Shown: positions 1-8,501 of the stretch, in pieces
Position numbering within the stretch: the first letter of the stretch is position 1
Layout: every line of letters begins with the position of its first letter
Assembly (NCBI GenBank): GCA_018333395.1
Contig: JAGXSQ010000047.1
Location: 1 to 27,780 of the forward strand
DNA: 27,780 nucleotides
Direction: 5' to 3'
Source of the DNA: Dethiobacter sp.
GTDB taxonomy: Bacteria > Bacillota_D > Dethiobacteria > Dethiobacterales > Dethiobacteraceae
The notes under the pieces: generated by a model
Told to the model about the DNA's origin: nothing
Database searches by the model: none
The model's input: the letters and a program-made list of their open reading frames with translations, nothing else
Made by a program: the position numbers and the translations under genes

Positions 1-233
1 CCGGCAAAGTACATCAAAAAGTTGATGCCTACCCCGACCAGAAAATAAAAAGTGTACCAACGAGTCTTGCGATACGCCTTTTGCCAGCCGTCTCGGTCTG
101 CCTCCGAAGCAAACTCCAGCCGCACCCTTTTCCTTCCTTTTTTCACCTCCAGCGTTGCAGGCTGCTGCACTATTTGTGTCCCCTCCTGTTGTTGTTCTGC
201 GTCGTTGCTTTTTTTTTCGGCCTCCCTCTTCAT
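1..233 (-). CDS. Unrecognised membrane protein, N-terminal fragment (runs off left edge)
   Basis: An open frame starts at ATG 233 and continues without a stop to the window edge, giving 77 codons. Residues 1-60 are hydrophilic and strongly charged, with runs of Lys, Arg, Glu and Gln. A hydrophobic segment begins at about residue 61 (WYTFYFLVGVG) and looks like a first transmembrane helix with a cytoplasmic N-terminus. A GGGGGGTGG stretch a few bases upstream can serve as ribosome-binding site, like the one before mrpE in this window. A sigmaH-like promoter lies about 60 bases upstream, so it may have its own transcript although it follows the antiporter operon in the same direction. I do not recognise the family. 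The frame is real-looking but function is unknown. Confidence 0.6.
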   Translation of the reverse strand, partial: MKREAEKKSNDAEQQQEGTQIVQQPATLEVKKGRKRVRLEFASEADRDGWQKAYRKTRWYTFYFLVGVGINFLMYFA

Positions 234-294
234 GGCCACCCCCCTTAGATGTCCAGGTGCATTGTCGGATGGAGAATTGCAACTGGTAATTTCT

Positions 295-321
295 ATTCCC
301 CTCCCTTTACAAATATCCTGC
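295..321 (-). promoter_or_regulatory. SigmaH-like promoter upstream of the left-edge gene
   Basis: On the minus strand GCAGGATAT is followed after 11 bases by GGGGAAT. This fits every position of the B. subtilis sigmaH consensus (RNAGGAWWW, 11-12 bases, RNNGAAT). It lies between the end of the antiporter operon and the ATG at 233, leaving a leader of about 50 bases. Function is inferred from the match and position only. Confidence 0.5.
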
Positions 322-329
322 AAGATTTG

Positions 330-354
330 TGAGAAAATTGATAATTTTTTCTCA
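330..354 (-). terminator. A/T-rich hairpin after the antiporter operon
   Basis: TGAGAAAA and TTTTCTCA form an 8-bp inverted repeat with a 9-base loop, 29 bases past the stop of the last antiporter subunit. It is weak for an intrinsic terminator (A/T-rich and no clear U-run after it), so it could instead be a protein-binding dyad or only partly terminate. Confidence 0.3.
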
Positions 355-383
355 ATTACGGTGATTCTTTAAAGATAAAAAGC

Positions 384-1856
384 CTATTTTCCTGGCCAGA
401 AGGCGGTCGCGATACCTTCAGCCCAGCGTAGCGGCCAGTTGTCTGGAGTTAAAGCAAACACCACGCCAGCGGCAACGAGCAAAACGAGCGCCAGCAGAGT
501 GGACCAGGACAGCCGCTCACAGCGCAGACTTTTTTGGTGTCTTTCTTCTCCGCCGAAAAAGGCGGTCACCACCATTGGCAGGAAATAGGCTGCATTTAAG
601 ATGCTGCTGACAAGCAGTAGCACTACCAGCAACGGCTGCCCCGCCGCCAGCGCCCCCACGCTTAAATACCATTTGCTTATAAAGACGTTTAACGGCGGCA
701 ATCCTACCACGGTCAGCGCTGCCAGCGAGAAAGCAGCCATCGTTAGCGGCAGTTGCCAGCCGATACCGGCCATTTGATCAACGTTCCGCTTACCTGTCTG
801 GTCGACTATTTCACCGGCGCACACCAACATTGTTCCTTTCAGCACTGCGTGCGACATAATGTGATAAATGCTGCCGACCAGAGCCGCCGGCGTCAGCAGA
901 AAAATGCCGAGATAGACGTAGCCGAGCTGGGCCATGCTGGAATATGCTAGTCTTCGCAGCAAGTCCCGCTGCGAAAAGGCGCAAACAGACCCGTAAAGAA
1001 TGGTGAACGCCGCCATGCTCAGCAAGACCTGTTGCCATCCTTGCTGCAACAGTAGCTCTGCGCCGAAAACATGGTGGATTATCCTCGTCATCCCGTAGGC
1101 ACCGGTCTTGAGTAGCACCATGGAGGACAAAACAACGGCAGGCACCGGTGCGTTGCCGTAAACGTCGGCCATCCAGAAGTGGAGCGGGAAGAGGCCTGAT
1201 TTAAGCGCGAAAGCCGCAGCAAAACCAAAGAAGGCCGGCAGAAGAAACGGCCCGGGCACGAGAAAGCCTCCCTCCTGCCAATGGAAACTTCCTGCACTCA
1301 CAAACACGGCCGCTAGAGCAGCAAAATACAGGACGCCGCCACCGACCGTCATATACAAGTATTTTATTGTCGCATCCACAGACGGCTTGTCGCCACGGTG
1401 GATCACTAGGACGAAAAAGGCCAGCGACATGGCCTCGAAAAACAGGAACAAGCTGAGCAGGTCTCCGGCCAGCACCAGGCCAAGAGCGCAGGCCAACACG
1501 AAAAGAAAAGCGGCCTGAAAGCGGCGCGCCTCGCCAGTTGGCCGCACGGCGACACTATAGAGAGCAGCTACCGCTCCAAGTAGCTGGAAGAGGACGGCCA
1601 TTGCTAGGCTCAGCTGGTCTATCTGGAAAGAAAGACCAAAAGGAGGCAAAAATGGATAATTAACGGTCAGCACCTGGCCGCCCCAGACATCGTCCGCCAG
1701 GGGAGCCAGCACTAGGAAAGAAGCTGCCAGCGCACAAACCGAGAGATAAGAGCCCTTTTCCCTCACCGCTTTGCCACCGACCCCCAGAAAAAGAGCAAAG
1801 CCTAGCGGAATAAGGACGGCGACCGCCGGTTGCCAAAGCAGGGCTGTTTGTGTCAT
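384..1856 (-). CDS. Proton-translocating antiporter-like subunit (NuoN/MrpD family), last gene of the operon
   Basis: A 490-residue polytopic protein of the complex I/Mrp antiporter family (proton_antipo_M domain, about 14 transmembrane helices). The ion-path residues are visible: Glu141 in FFEAMS, Lys219 in FALKSGLFPLHFW, Lys250 in VLLKTGAYG and Lys340 in SHAVLKGT. The frame is open back to 1997, but I place the start at ATG 1856 (MTQTALLWQP), where the first helix begins; the extra 47 residues would overlap the upstream gene and are not family-like. A GGAGAG sequence precedes this ATG. It sits 70 bases after the 486-residue paralogue. The lipid-facing histidine and proline in the FPLHFW segment are retained. 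Ion specificity (H+ or Na+) cannot be told from sequence. Confidence 0.88.
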   Translation of the reverse strand: MTQTALLWQPAVAVLIPLGFALFLGVGGKAVREKGSYLSVCALAASFLVLAPLADDVWGGQVLTVNYPFLPPFGLSFQIDQLSLAMAVLFQLLGAVAALYSVAVRPTGEARRFQAAFLFVLACALGLVLAGDLLSLFLFFEAMSLAFFVLVIHRGDKPSVDATIKYLYMTVGGGVLYFAALAAVFVSAGSFHWQEGGFLVPGPFLLPAFFGFAAAFALKSGLFPLHFWMADVYGNAPVPAVVLSSMVLLKTGAYGMTRIIHHVFGAELLLQQGWQQVLLSMAAFTILYGSVCAFSQRDLLRRLAYSSMAQLGYVYLGIFLLTPAALVGSIYHIMSHAVLKGTMLVCAGEIVDQTGKRNVDQMAGIGWQLPLTMAAFSLAALTVVGLPPLNVFISKWYLSVGALAAGQPLLVVLLLVSSILNAAYFLPMVVTAFFGGEERHQKSLRCERLSWSTLLALVLLVAAGVVFALTPDNWPLRWAEGIATAFWPGK

Positions 1857-1926
1857 TATCTCTTTCTCTCCAATCAATTTGATGGAAAACACTTTCTTGA
1901 CGAAAGGCGCACTTTCTTGCGGTGTA

Positions 1927-3387
1927 TCAGAAAACTGCCATGATGATGCGGTTAATAAGTGGCAACGTGGTCTGGTGAGCAAAAAGACCAAACACAAAGC
2001 AAAAAACAGTCAGGACAGCCGTCGGGAAAAACAGGCCTGGAGAGCTTTCCAGCCCCGGCGTCCTTACATAGGTGCCTTCCTGGAAATAGGCGGCAATGAT
2101 GATCGGCAGATAATAAACGGCGCTAAGCACAGCGCTGCCCAACAGAACCAGTCCGAGCAGCGGCTTATCCGCCTGCAGGCTACCGGCAAGAAGGTACAGC
2201 TTACTTATATACCCGGCCAATGGCAGTACCCCTATCAATCCCAAACTGGCCAGCGTAAAGAAGAAGCAGGTGTAAGGCAGTCGCCGGCCGATCCCGCCCA
2301 ACTGGCTGATATGGGTGGCACCCGTTTCGTGAGCAATGACGCCGGCGCAAAAGAATAAGACAATTTTGAGCAACGCATGGTTGACAAGATGAGCAAGCCC
2401 CCCCGTTAACCCGTACGGTGAAAGCAGGGCTGCGCCGAGGATAATATAGCTGAGCTGCCCGATGGTGGAATAAGCCAGACGGGCTTTTAATTTATCCTGC
2501 CGGATGGCCAAGACAGACGCCATAATAATAGTCCCCGCTGCCGCTGCCGCTAAGATGCCGGCCAGCCCCAGAGACTGCAGTGACTCTGGGCCGTAAAGGT
2601 AATAAGAGACACGCAAGATGCCAAAGACGCCCGCCTTGACAATAGCTACGGCATGCAACAGAGCACTGACCGGAGTGGGCGCCACCATGGCCGCAGGCAG
2701 CCAGGAATGAAGCGGCATCAGCGCCGCCTTGACACCAAAGCCGGTTATTAAAGCAACAAAGATGAGTGCCAGCACTCTTCGGTCGGTAGTAGCCAGCTCC
2801 GGCAATCCGCCCGGGGTGAAGTCCAAAGTTCCGGCAAAGCCGCCCAAGGAAAACATGCCGAGAAAAATAAGGGCACCGCTGCCAAAGCAGTAAATAATAT
2901 ATTTTGTACCGGCAGCATACGCCTCAGCAGTCTGTTTGTGGATGACCAGCGGATAGGTGATTAGGGCCAAGTATTCATAAAAAATATACAGCGTAAAAAG
3001 GTTGGCCGAAAAAGCCACGCCCATGGTAGCGCTCAGTGCCAGCGTATAGCAGGTAAAAAAGCGGCGGCGGTGGTGCTCTTGTGTCATATAGCTGAGGGCA
3101 TAGAATGTGGCAAAAATCCAAAGCATGGAGGCCAGCATAGCGAACAACAGACCCAGTGGTTCCGCAGCAAAGGTAACACTTAGTCCCGGGCTAATCTGGA
3201 TGATGGTGAAGCGATATTCACCGCCCTGCAGCACCACAGGCCAGGCCCTAGCCACCAGCGCACATGTCAGAACACTGGTGGAAACGGCCAGCGCCTGGCG
3301 CGGCCGTTCCCAGTCTTCCTTACAGCAGGCAATCAATACCGCTCCCAGTACAGGGAGAAAAACCGCCCAAAACGGTGAAATATCCAT
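1927..3387 (-). CDS. Proton-translocating antiporter-like subunit (NuoM/NuoN family)
   Basis: A 486-residue membrane protein of the NuoL/M/N-MrpA/D antiporter family. The core ion path is present: Glu138 in YIFYEYLA, Lys220 in FGVKAALMPLHSWL, Lys251 in AIVKAGVFG and Lys341 in NHALLKIVLF, as is the TPVSALLHA segment typical of NuoM-like subunits. ATG 3387 is preceded by GGAGG at 8 bases. It starts 12 bases after the stop of the 637-residue subunit, so co-translation in one operon is likely. It is clearly paralogous to, but not a recent duplicate of, its neighbours. Expected role is one ion channel in a larger membrane arm; the electron-input module, if any, is not in this window. Confidence 0.88.
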   Translation of the reverse strand: MDISPFWAVFLPVLGAVLIACCKEDWERPRQALAVSTSVLTCALVARAWPVVLQGGEYRFTIIQISPGLSVTFAAEPLGLLFAMLASMLWIFATFYALSYMTQEHHRRRFFTCYTLALSATMGVAFSANLFTLYIFYEYLALITYPLVIHKQTAEAYAAGTKYIIYCFGSGALIFLGMFSLGGFAGTLDFTPGGLPELATTDRRVLALIFVALITGFGVKAALMPLHSWLPAAMVAPTPVSALLHAVAIVKAGVFGILRVSYYLYGPESLQSLGLAGILAAAAAGTIIMASVLAIRQDKLKARLAYSTIGQLSYIILGAALLSPYGLTGGLAHLVNHALLKIVLFFCAGVIAHETGATHISQLGGIGRRLPYTCFFFTLASLGLIGVLPLAGYISKLYLLAGSLQADKPLLGLVLLGSAVLSAVYYLPIIIAAYFQEGTYVRTPGLESSPGLFFPTAVLTVFCFVFGLFAHQTTLPLINRIIMAVF

Positions 3388-3399
3388 CCTGGTCGCCTC

Positions 3400-5313
3400 C
3401 TATTGGGCAAACATGGTCAGATAGCGAACACTAAGGACGATAACAAGAATAATAACCACCAGGAAAATACACATGTCTAGGCTCATCAGCGTCAGCTTGC
3501 GATAGACCTGATCTCCGCGCGGGTTGTAGTCCAGTTTGATGAGTGTGAAAAAGGTTGCCAACTCCGCCTGTCTTACCCAAACCTGAATTTCCGTCACCTT
3601 CTTTTGTACAAAAGCGTAGGCGATGTCCCACAGCACAGTGACCCTATGAAGCACTGACTTCCCGGCCTGGGGCAGCAGTAACGTATCCAGACGCCCCACC
3701 GCCTCGGCTGACCGACCAAGAGGGACAAGAGCACCCAAAAACACTTTGTCCAGAAGCCCCTCCAGCAGGCGACCGGCCAAGGTAAAGCTAAGCAGCGTTT
3801 TATTAACCAGGGGTTGATAAATAAGCTCCTCGACACTAAGCCAAGCCGACACACGGCGGCCTTTCTCAAGGAGACCTTTTATAGCCATAAATATAATCAG
3901 GCCAATCCCCAATATTTGCAGAGCGGCAAGAACACCTGGAGCGGAATAAACAGCAAGCTTGGAATCGTGGGGGAGGATGCCGCTCACTAGCTGGGGCCAC
4001 ACGCCCAGGATAAGACAAAAAGCAGCAGTACTTATTATACCGGCCTTCATTGTTACCGGCAGTTCCCTTTGCCGGCAGGTTCGCGCGCTAATAAAGCCAA
4101 AGTAGACAAGGTTACAGAGAGATACTACCGTGACCACACTGGCAAACATCAGCAGCCACTCGACAACCCCGGCGCCATCTAGAGCTGTTTTCAACAGGTA
4201 TTTGCTGACATACCCATTAAAGGGAGGCACCCCGGAAATGGCCAGGGCGCCAACCACCGCTCCCAAGGCGGCAACAGGCATGCTTTTCCATACCGGAGTT
4301 GTCTCTTCGCCTTCTGTATGATGATGGAGGGCAGGCAAATTTTCCGTCCCGGCCGCAAAAAGGACGGCGCCCGCACTCATAAATAACGGTGCCTTATAAA
4401 GTGCGGAATTTACCACATGTAGCAGCCCGCCGTCAATACCGGCCGCGGTCGCAACGCCGACACCCGCCACCATGTAGCCCACCTGACTGATAATGTGACA
4501 GGAAAGAATTCGCCGCAGATCCTTTTGCCACAGAGCGCAGATAACCCCAAAAACAGCCATGGAGGCGCCCATTAGCACCATGGCTGGATGAGCCGGTAAA
4601 ATCCGGGCTGCGGCATAAACGCCCACTTTTGTGGTTAAGCCTGCTAGAATCACACTGGCAGTAAATGAGGCCGTTGGATAAGCCCAGGCCACCCAGATAT
4701 GGAGAGGGAGAAATGCTGCTTTAAAACCGATGGCCAATACAAAAAATAGCCCTCCCGCTTCAGGTACTGTGATGGCGAACGAACCCGTAGCCGCGTGATG
4801 CTGCATAATGCCCACCAGCAATAACAGGCCACCCAAAACATGTAAAATCATCAGCCGATACCCGAGCGCTAGGGCCTGCGGTGTCATCTTTAGCAATACT
4901 AGCATCGCCACGGAGAATGTTAACACTTCCCAGAAAATGAACAGCGTAATGAAGTTGGCGGCAAAGCCAATGCCGATGGTGCTGGCCACGGCAAGCAACG
5001 AAACGGCCAGTTCGGCCGGGGTGGCTACCTGTAACCCGTAAAGCAGTGCCAAAGCACCGACAAACAAAAAGCTAAAGACAGCCATCCTGGCATAAGGATG
5101 TGCCGCAAAAGACAGCGGAGCCAACCCAAGGTCCTCCAGAGATGGTAAGACGGTAAATTCCCCCAGCTCTACGCCGGAAAGATTATGAAAAGCTAAAAGC
5201 AGCATCAGGCAAATCATGGCTAAAAGCACAAGATATCTTGTTTTTTGGGACGTAAGGAGTACTAGTGGAAAGGCTAGAAAACAACCCGCGATAAAAAGCA
5301 GATATAGCTCCAC
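3400..5313 (-). CDS. NuoL/HycC-like antiporter subunit with long C-terminal lateral-helix-like extension
   Basis: A 637-residue protein, about 150 residues longer than its neighbours. Residues 1-480 form the antiporter domain with Glu129 (FIFWEVL), Lys198 (IGFKAAFLPLHIW), Lys229 (LTTKVGVY) and Lys307 (SALYKAPLF). From about residue 484 to 605 comes a mostly amphipathic, charged stretch with few turn-forming residues, then one last transmembrane helix at about 612-632. That layout resembles the lateral helix plus final helix of NuoL and HycC, which clamps the antiporter subunits together in complex I. The start is GTG 5313, with GAGGAG 11 bases upstream. It may occupy the distal NuoL/MrpA-N position of the complex; this is inference. 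A histidine-rich loop (HHHTEGEE) lies near residue 331. Confidence 0.87.
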   Translation of the reverse strand: MELYLLFIAGCFLAFPLVLLTSQKTRYLVLLAMICLMLLLAFHNLSGVELGEFTVLPSLEDLGLAPLSFAAHPYARMAVFSFLFVGALALLYGLQVATPAELAVSLLAVASTIGIGFAANFITLFIFWEVLTFSVAMLVLLKMTPQALALGYRLMILHVLGGLLLLVGIMQHHAATGSFAITVPEAGGLFFVLAIGFKAAFLPLHIWVAWAYPTASFTASVILAGLTTKVGVYAAARILPAHPAMVLMGASMAVFGVICALWQKDLRRILSCHIISQVGYMVAGVGVATAAGIDGGLLHVVNSALYKAPLFMSAGAVLFAAGTENLPALHHHTEGEETTPVWKSMPVAALGAVVGALAISGVPPFNGYVSKYLLKTALDGAGVVEWLLMFASVVTVVSLCNLVYFGFISARTCRQRELPVTMKAGIISTAAFCLILGVWPQLVSGILPHDSKLAVYSAPGVLAALQILGIGLIIFMAIKGLLEKGRRVSAWLSVEELIYQPLVNKTLLSFTLAGRLLEGLLDKVFLGALVPLGRSAEAVGRLDTLLLPQAGKSVLHRVTVLWDIAYAFVQKKVTEIQVWVRQAELATFFTLIKLDYNPRGDQVYRKLTLMSLDMCIFLVVIILVIVLSVRYLTMFAQ

Positions 5314-5352
5314 TGTTAAGTCATCTCCTCAGGGGATTTCTCTGGTTTTGCC

Positions 5353-6801
5353 TTAGAAAAGCGCGGCGGCAATCCGGCCGACAAGAAGGCCGGGCCAGTA
5401 TGGCTGCAGGAAAGCAAAGCTCACGCAAAGCAGCGCCATCAGCACCGTAGTCCAAAGCATTCCTGCCGGCAGAATGCCGGCAGACACCGGGGCTTGCGGG
5501 GCAGGGCTGGCAAAAAAGGCACTAATCACTATGGGAAAGTAATAGAGCGCATTGAGCAGGCTACTGATAATCAGTACGCCTACCAAGAGCGGCAGGCCAC
5601 CCTCCAGAGAGGCGAGCGCTAAGTTCCACTTGCTGATAAAAGCGTTAAACGGCGGGAGGCCGACCATGGACAGAGCGGCCAGCGTAAAGGCGCCCATCAC
5701 CAGCGGCATCTGGCGGCCAAGGCCAGCCAGTTCACTGATATTCTTCTTCCCGGTTTGCGTGATAATAGCGCCGGCACAGAGAAAGAGGGTTCCCTTCATC
5801 AGGGCGTGGGAAAAAATATGGAAGAGCGCCCCAAAAAGAGCCCGCTCGCTGAGCAAGGCGATGCCAAGCAGGACATAACCGATCTGGGCCACGCTGGAGT
5901 AAGCCAAACGCCTTTTTAGCTCATCCTGTTGCAAAGCCAGCGCCGAGCCAAAAAAAATGGTGGCCACGGCCAAGCACAGCAGCACTGTGTCAAAGGAAAC
6001 AGCCAGCACAACTTCGGGGCCATAAACATCGTAAATCACCCTAATTAGCCCATAAGCCCCCATTTTGGCCAAACAGCCTGACAGGATCGCGCTGACAGGC
6101 GCCGGAGCAGCAGAATAAGCATCCGGCAACCAGATATGCAGCGGAAACATACCCGCCTTAATGCCAAAACCAAGCAGAAAGGCAAACAGCCCTGAAGCAG
6201 CCAGCGGAGAAGCGGCCAGGTAGCCGCCGGCAACAAAGTCAGTCCTTCCTGCCAAGTAGTAGGTAACGACCAAGCCGTAAAAGATAGCCAGGCCAGCGCC
6301 AATCGTCATGTACAGGTACTTGGCGCCAGCCAGCATAGCTTTGCTGTCTTCCTCATGGATGACGAGCAGGTAGGAAAGCACCGCCAGGAGTTCAAAAAAT
6401 AAAAACAGCCCCATCAGCGACGCTGACATCAGTACGCCAAGCAACGCGCCTTCCGTCAGCAATAAAAGCACAAAATAACGCCGCCGGGCGTGGCTGTGCG
6501 CCAGATAACCAAAAGAATAAATGGTCGCCAGTAGATAGCAGAAAGAAAACAGCACCGCCAGAAAGACGCTTAAAGAGTCGGCACGGAAAGAAAAGGTCAG
6601 GGGGAAAGCCAGATAACTCTGTCCGGCCGCAACCGGGGCGCCATCCAGAAAGGCTAGCATCGTCAGAGACAGGGCAAAGGTGAGCAACACTCCCAGAAAA
6701 GCGCCTGCCTGCCAGCTTTTCTCCCGCCAGTGCCGGCAAAAGCCCAGTAGCAAAGCAAAAACAAAAGGAGTCAGGACGGCCGTAGCCGGTAAATAATGCA
6801 C
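5353..6801 (-). CDS. Proton-translocating antiporter-like subunit (MrpD/NuoN family)
   Basis: A 482-residue, about 14-helix protein of the antiporter family. Ion-path residues are Glu137 (FLFFELLA), Lys215 (FGIKAGMFPLHIWLPDAY), Lys246 (GCLAKMGAYG) and Lys336 (SHALMKGTLF). The SAAPAPVSA and RRLAYSSVAQIGY segments match MrpD and the N-terminal half of MrpA closely. The start is GTG 6801, nine bases after GGAG and five bases past the stop of the MbhE-like gene. Because it directly follows the two small MrpA-C-terminal proteins, it is a candidate for the missing MrpA N-terminal domain, though the 637-residue subunit is an alternative. Confidence 0.88.
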   Translation of the reverse strand: MHYLPATAVLTPFVFALLLGFCRHWREKSWQAGAFLGVLLTFALSLTMLAFLDGAPVAAGQSYLAFPLTFSFRADSLSVFLAVLFSFCYLLATIYSFGYLAHSHARRRYFVLLLLTEGALLGVLMSASLMGLFLFFELLAVLSYLLVIHEEDSKAMLAGAKYLYMTIGAGLAIFYGLVVTYYLAGRTDFVAGGYLAASPLAASGLFAFLLGFGIKAGMFPLHIWLPDAYSAAPAPVSAILSGCLAKMGAYGLIRVIYDVYGPEVVLAVSFDTVLLCLAVATIFFGSALALQQDELKRRLAYSSVAQIGYVLLGIALLSERALFGALFHIFSHALMKGTLFLCAGAIITQTGKKNISELAGLGRQMPLVMGAFTLAALSMVGLPPFNAFISKWNLALASLEGGLPLLVGVLIISSLLNALYYFPIVISAFFASPAPQAPVSAGILPAGMLWTTVLMALLCVSFAFLQPYWPGLLVGRIAAALF

Positions 6802-6806
6802 CTGCG

Positions 6807-7112
6807 TCAGCTCCTTTTCTTGCCCGTTGCCTCTTTAGCAGTCTTGAGAGTAAGAAAAATGGCAATGACAGCAGTATAAAGTACGGTAACTTCCACCAAC
6901 GTATCGTAGCCGCGGTACTCCATAACAATATTAGCCACCAGATTGCGCCCCCCTACCTCCTCAAGTCCTTTTTCCAGGTAGCGCTCCACCACAAAGTTGT
7001 TGGTAGGGCGCTCTTTAAGGCCATAAGGAGGGATTTCGCTTGCCGTCATCAGCAGCATATAGCCTAACGGCAATAACAGCAGGAGGATAAGAACCTGAAA
7101 AAGCATTTTCAC
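6807..7112 (-). CDS. MbhE-like protein, equivalent to a C-terminal piece of MrpA
   Basis: A 101-residue protein with an N-terminal helix (about 3-25), a polar middle and a C-terminal helix (about 70-92). The middle carries GGRNLVANIVMEYRGYDTLVEVTVLY, abbreviated here as the NIVMEYRG and DTLVEVTVL elements, which match the segment found at the end of MrpA and in the separate MbhE subunit of membrane-bound hydrogenases. The start is GTG 7112, whose GTGA overlaps the stop of the preceding gene, so translation is coupled. In Mrp and Mbh complexes this unit helps link the antiporter domain to the small subunits. The conserved Glu in DTLVEVT is kept. Confidence 0.8.
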   Translation of the reverse strand: MKMLFQVLILLLLLPLGYMLLMTASEIPPYGLKERPTNNFVVERYLEKGLEEVGGRNLVANIVMEYRGYDTLVEVTVLYTAVIAIFLTLKTAKEATGKKRS

Positions 7113-7357
7113 TTATGCTCCCCCCTGATACGCGTAATGACGGCAACCATCAGGACAGTGGTGCCAATACCAACCGCGGCCTCGGTGATGGCAATGTCCG
7201 GGGCATTAAAATGCTGCCACAGAAGCGACATAACTACGGAATAGGCGCCAAAAATTATGACCGCATAAAGCAGACTGCGCACAAAGATAACGCCTAGGGC
7301 AGCCACAATCAAGAAAGTAAGCAGGCCCAAAACAAGCCAATCAGGCATGCGGTTCAC
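7109..7357 (-). CDS. MbhD-like DUF4040 protein, equivalent to a C-terminal piece of MrpA
   Basis: An 82-residue, three-helix protein. The core FNAPDIAITEAAVGIGTTVL includes the APDIAITEAAVG signature of the DUF4040 domain, which is fused into the C-terminal part of MrpA in classical Mrp antiporters and is a separate subunit (MbhD) in Mbh hydrogenases. GTG 7357 with GAGGAG just upstream gives a 17-base overlap with mrpG; ATG 7348 is an alternative start three codons later with a poorer ribosome-binding distance. Its stop overlaps the next gene. The split state of MrpA here is the archaeal-Mbh-like arrangement. Confidence 0.82.
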   Translation of the reverse strand: MNRMPDWLVLGLLTFLIVAALGVIFVRSLLYAVIIFGAYSVVMSLLWQHFNAPDIAITEAAVGIGTTVLMVAVITRIRGEHK

Positions 7358-7715
7358 CTTTCTCCTCTACTTCTCTGCCGGAAACCGGCATCTCATAGCA
7401 GCCAAGATAAAGTGTCCCCGGAGCCCGCTCAGCACCACGCTGGTAGGCCGTCTTGGCGATGAGGTGCGTTATTACTGGGTTGATGGACCAAATCAGCGCC
7501 CACATTACCAGCAGCTTGATTAAATCGGTGTGTTTCTCTACCTGTGTCGCCAAGGCAAGCAGCACAAGCGTCGTCCCCAGCGTGTCACATTTGCCGCTGG
7601 CATGCATCCGGGTATAGATATCCGGCAGCCGTAGCAGACCAAGCGTGCCGGCAAAGATGAAAAAAACCCCTGCCCACAACAAAATGCTGACGCCAAGATC
7701 AAGGAATAGTTTCAT
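7341..7715 (-). CDS. mrpG: Antiporter subunit MrpG (MnhG/PhaG family)
   Basis: A 124-residue protein with three hydrophobic helices. The family core GTLGLLRLPDIYTRMHASGK followed by DTLGTTLVLLA is present at about residues 23-55. The C-terminal 25-30 residues are hydrophilic. ATG 7715 overlaps the stop of mrpF by four bases (ATGA). MrpG is a small obligate subunit of the Mrp hetero-oligomer in the cytoplasmic membrane; it is equivalent to MbhC in hydrogenase complexes. Confidence 0.9.
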   Translation of the reverse strand: MKLFLDLGVSILLWAGVFFIFAGTLGLLRLPDIYTRMHASGKCDTLGTTLVLLALATQVEKHTDLIKLLVMWALIWSINPVITHLIAKTAYQRGAERAPGTLYLGCYEMPVSGREVEEKGEPHA

Positions 7716-7978
7716 GACAGCTTCCCCTTTCCCAGGCTTTTCAGGATGCAGACAGTGCCAGCAAAGGAGCTGAGCACATAGACAAAAGCAACATCAAGGT
7801 AATAATAGTGGCCAGTCAGATGCGCCTGGATAAGGATCATTAACACCACGTTGGTCAGGATCACATTGCCGGCCACCAGGCGGTCAGCAGCGTGCGGCCC
7901 CCGGATTACCCGGTAAAGCGCCAGAAAAGAAAGCAACATCAAGGCGGCAAGAACACCTCTTAAACTCAGCTCAATCAC
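7712..7978 (-). CDS. mrpF: Antiporter subunit MrpF (MnhF/PhaF family)
   Basis: An 88-residue protein with three transmembrane helices. The RVIRGPHAADRLVAGNVI motif near residues 23-40 is diagnostic of MrpF, and the FVYVLSSFAGTVCILK end matches the family's third helix. The start is GTG 7978, overlapping the mrpE stop by four bases, and the stop overlaps mrpG by four bases. Length is normal for MrpF. In Mbh-type complexes the same subunit is called MbhB. Confidence 0.9.
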   Translation of the reverse strand: MIELSLRGVLAALMLLSFLALYRVIRGPHAADRLVAGNVILTNVVLMILIQAHLTGHYYYLDVAFVYVLSSFAGTVCILKSLGKGKLS

Positions 7979-8490
7979 GGCTCGTTCAGCTCAATCCGGC
8001 GCAACATATCCTGCATATACCAGGTGTAGATATCTCTCGCGCCCTTGGCCGTCAGCGCGTGGATGAGAAGCAGGTCGCCTTGCATGTCGATGGTAATGGT
8101 GCCTGGTGTCAGCGTAATGGAATTGGCATACAGGACGCGAAATATATCCCGCTCCAGCTTTGTTTTCAGTACAACAAAGCAGGGAGAAATCGGTAGCCGG
8201 CGGGAGAGGACAATCCTAGCCACTATCAGGCTGGCCAACACAACATCATAGACCAGATTCGCCAGATAAATGACTAGGCCCGCAATCTGACGCGGCCGCA
8301 GACGCAGCTTGGTGCCAGGAGGAAAAAGCTCCTGTCGCCAGAAAAGAGCAATAGCTACGGCCAGCAAAAAACCAAGCACGACATAAACCGGCTCAAAGAC
8401 AGGCGCCATCAGCAACCAGAAAGCAGTCAGCAAGCTAACATAAAAGAGAAACGCTTTCCAGTCGGTAACAGGTTTTTTTCTATACAACAA
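7975..8490 (-). CDS. mrpE: Antiporter subunit MrpE (MnhE/PhaE family)
   Basis: A protein of about 171 residues matching MrpE: an N-terminal pair of helices (FYVSLLTAFWLLMAPV), a middle region with LYANSITLTPGTITID, the family signature, and a C-terminal cytoplasmic domain ending RRIELNEP. The open frame reaches back to 8559, but those codons lie inside mrpD. I choose TTG 8490 (or the adjacent TTG 8487), downstream of GGGGGTGGG, which fits the B. subtilis-type length of about 160 residues. The stop overlaps mrpF. MrpE is equivalent to MbhA. Confidence 0.88.
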   Translation of the reverse strand: MLYRKKPVTDWKAFLFYVSLLTAFWLLMAPVFEPVYVVLGFLLAVAIALFWRQELFPPGTKLRLRPRQIAGLVIYLANLVYDVVLASLIVARIVLSRRLPISPCFVVLKTKLERDIFRVLYANSITLTPGTITIDMQGDLLLIHALTAKGARDIYTWYMQDMLRRIELNEP

Positions 8491-8501
8491 AGGCCCACCC
8501 C

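Noticed and set aside
1771..2358. 195-codon plus-strand frame across the junction of two antiporter genes
   Set aside because: It spans the ends of two genuine minus-strand genes and shows no domain or start signal.
5461..5490. Closely spaced GCCGGCAGA direct repeat in an antiporter gene
   Set aside because: Two short copies inside a coding region encode ordinary residues (SAGILPAG); no further copies form an array.
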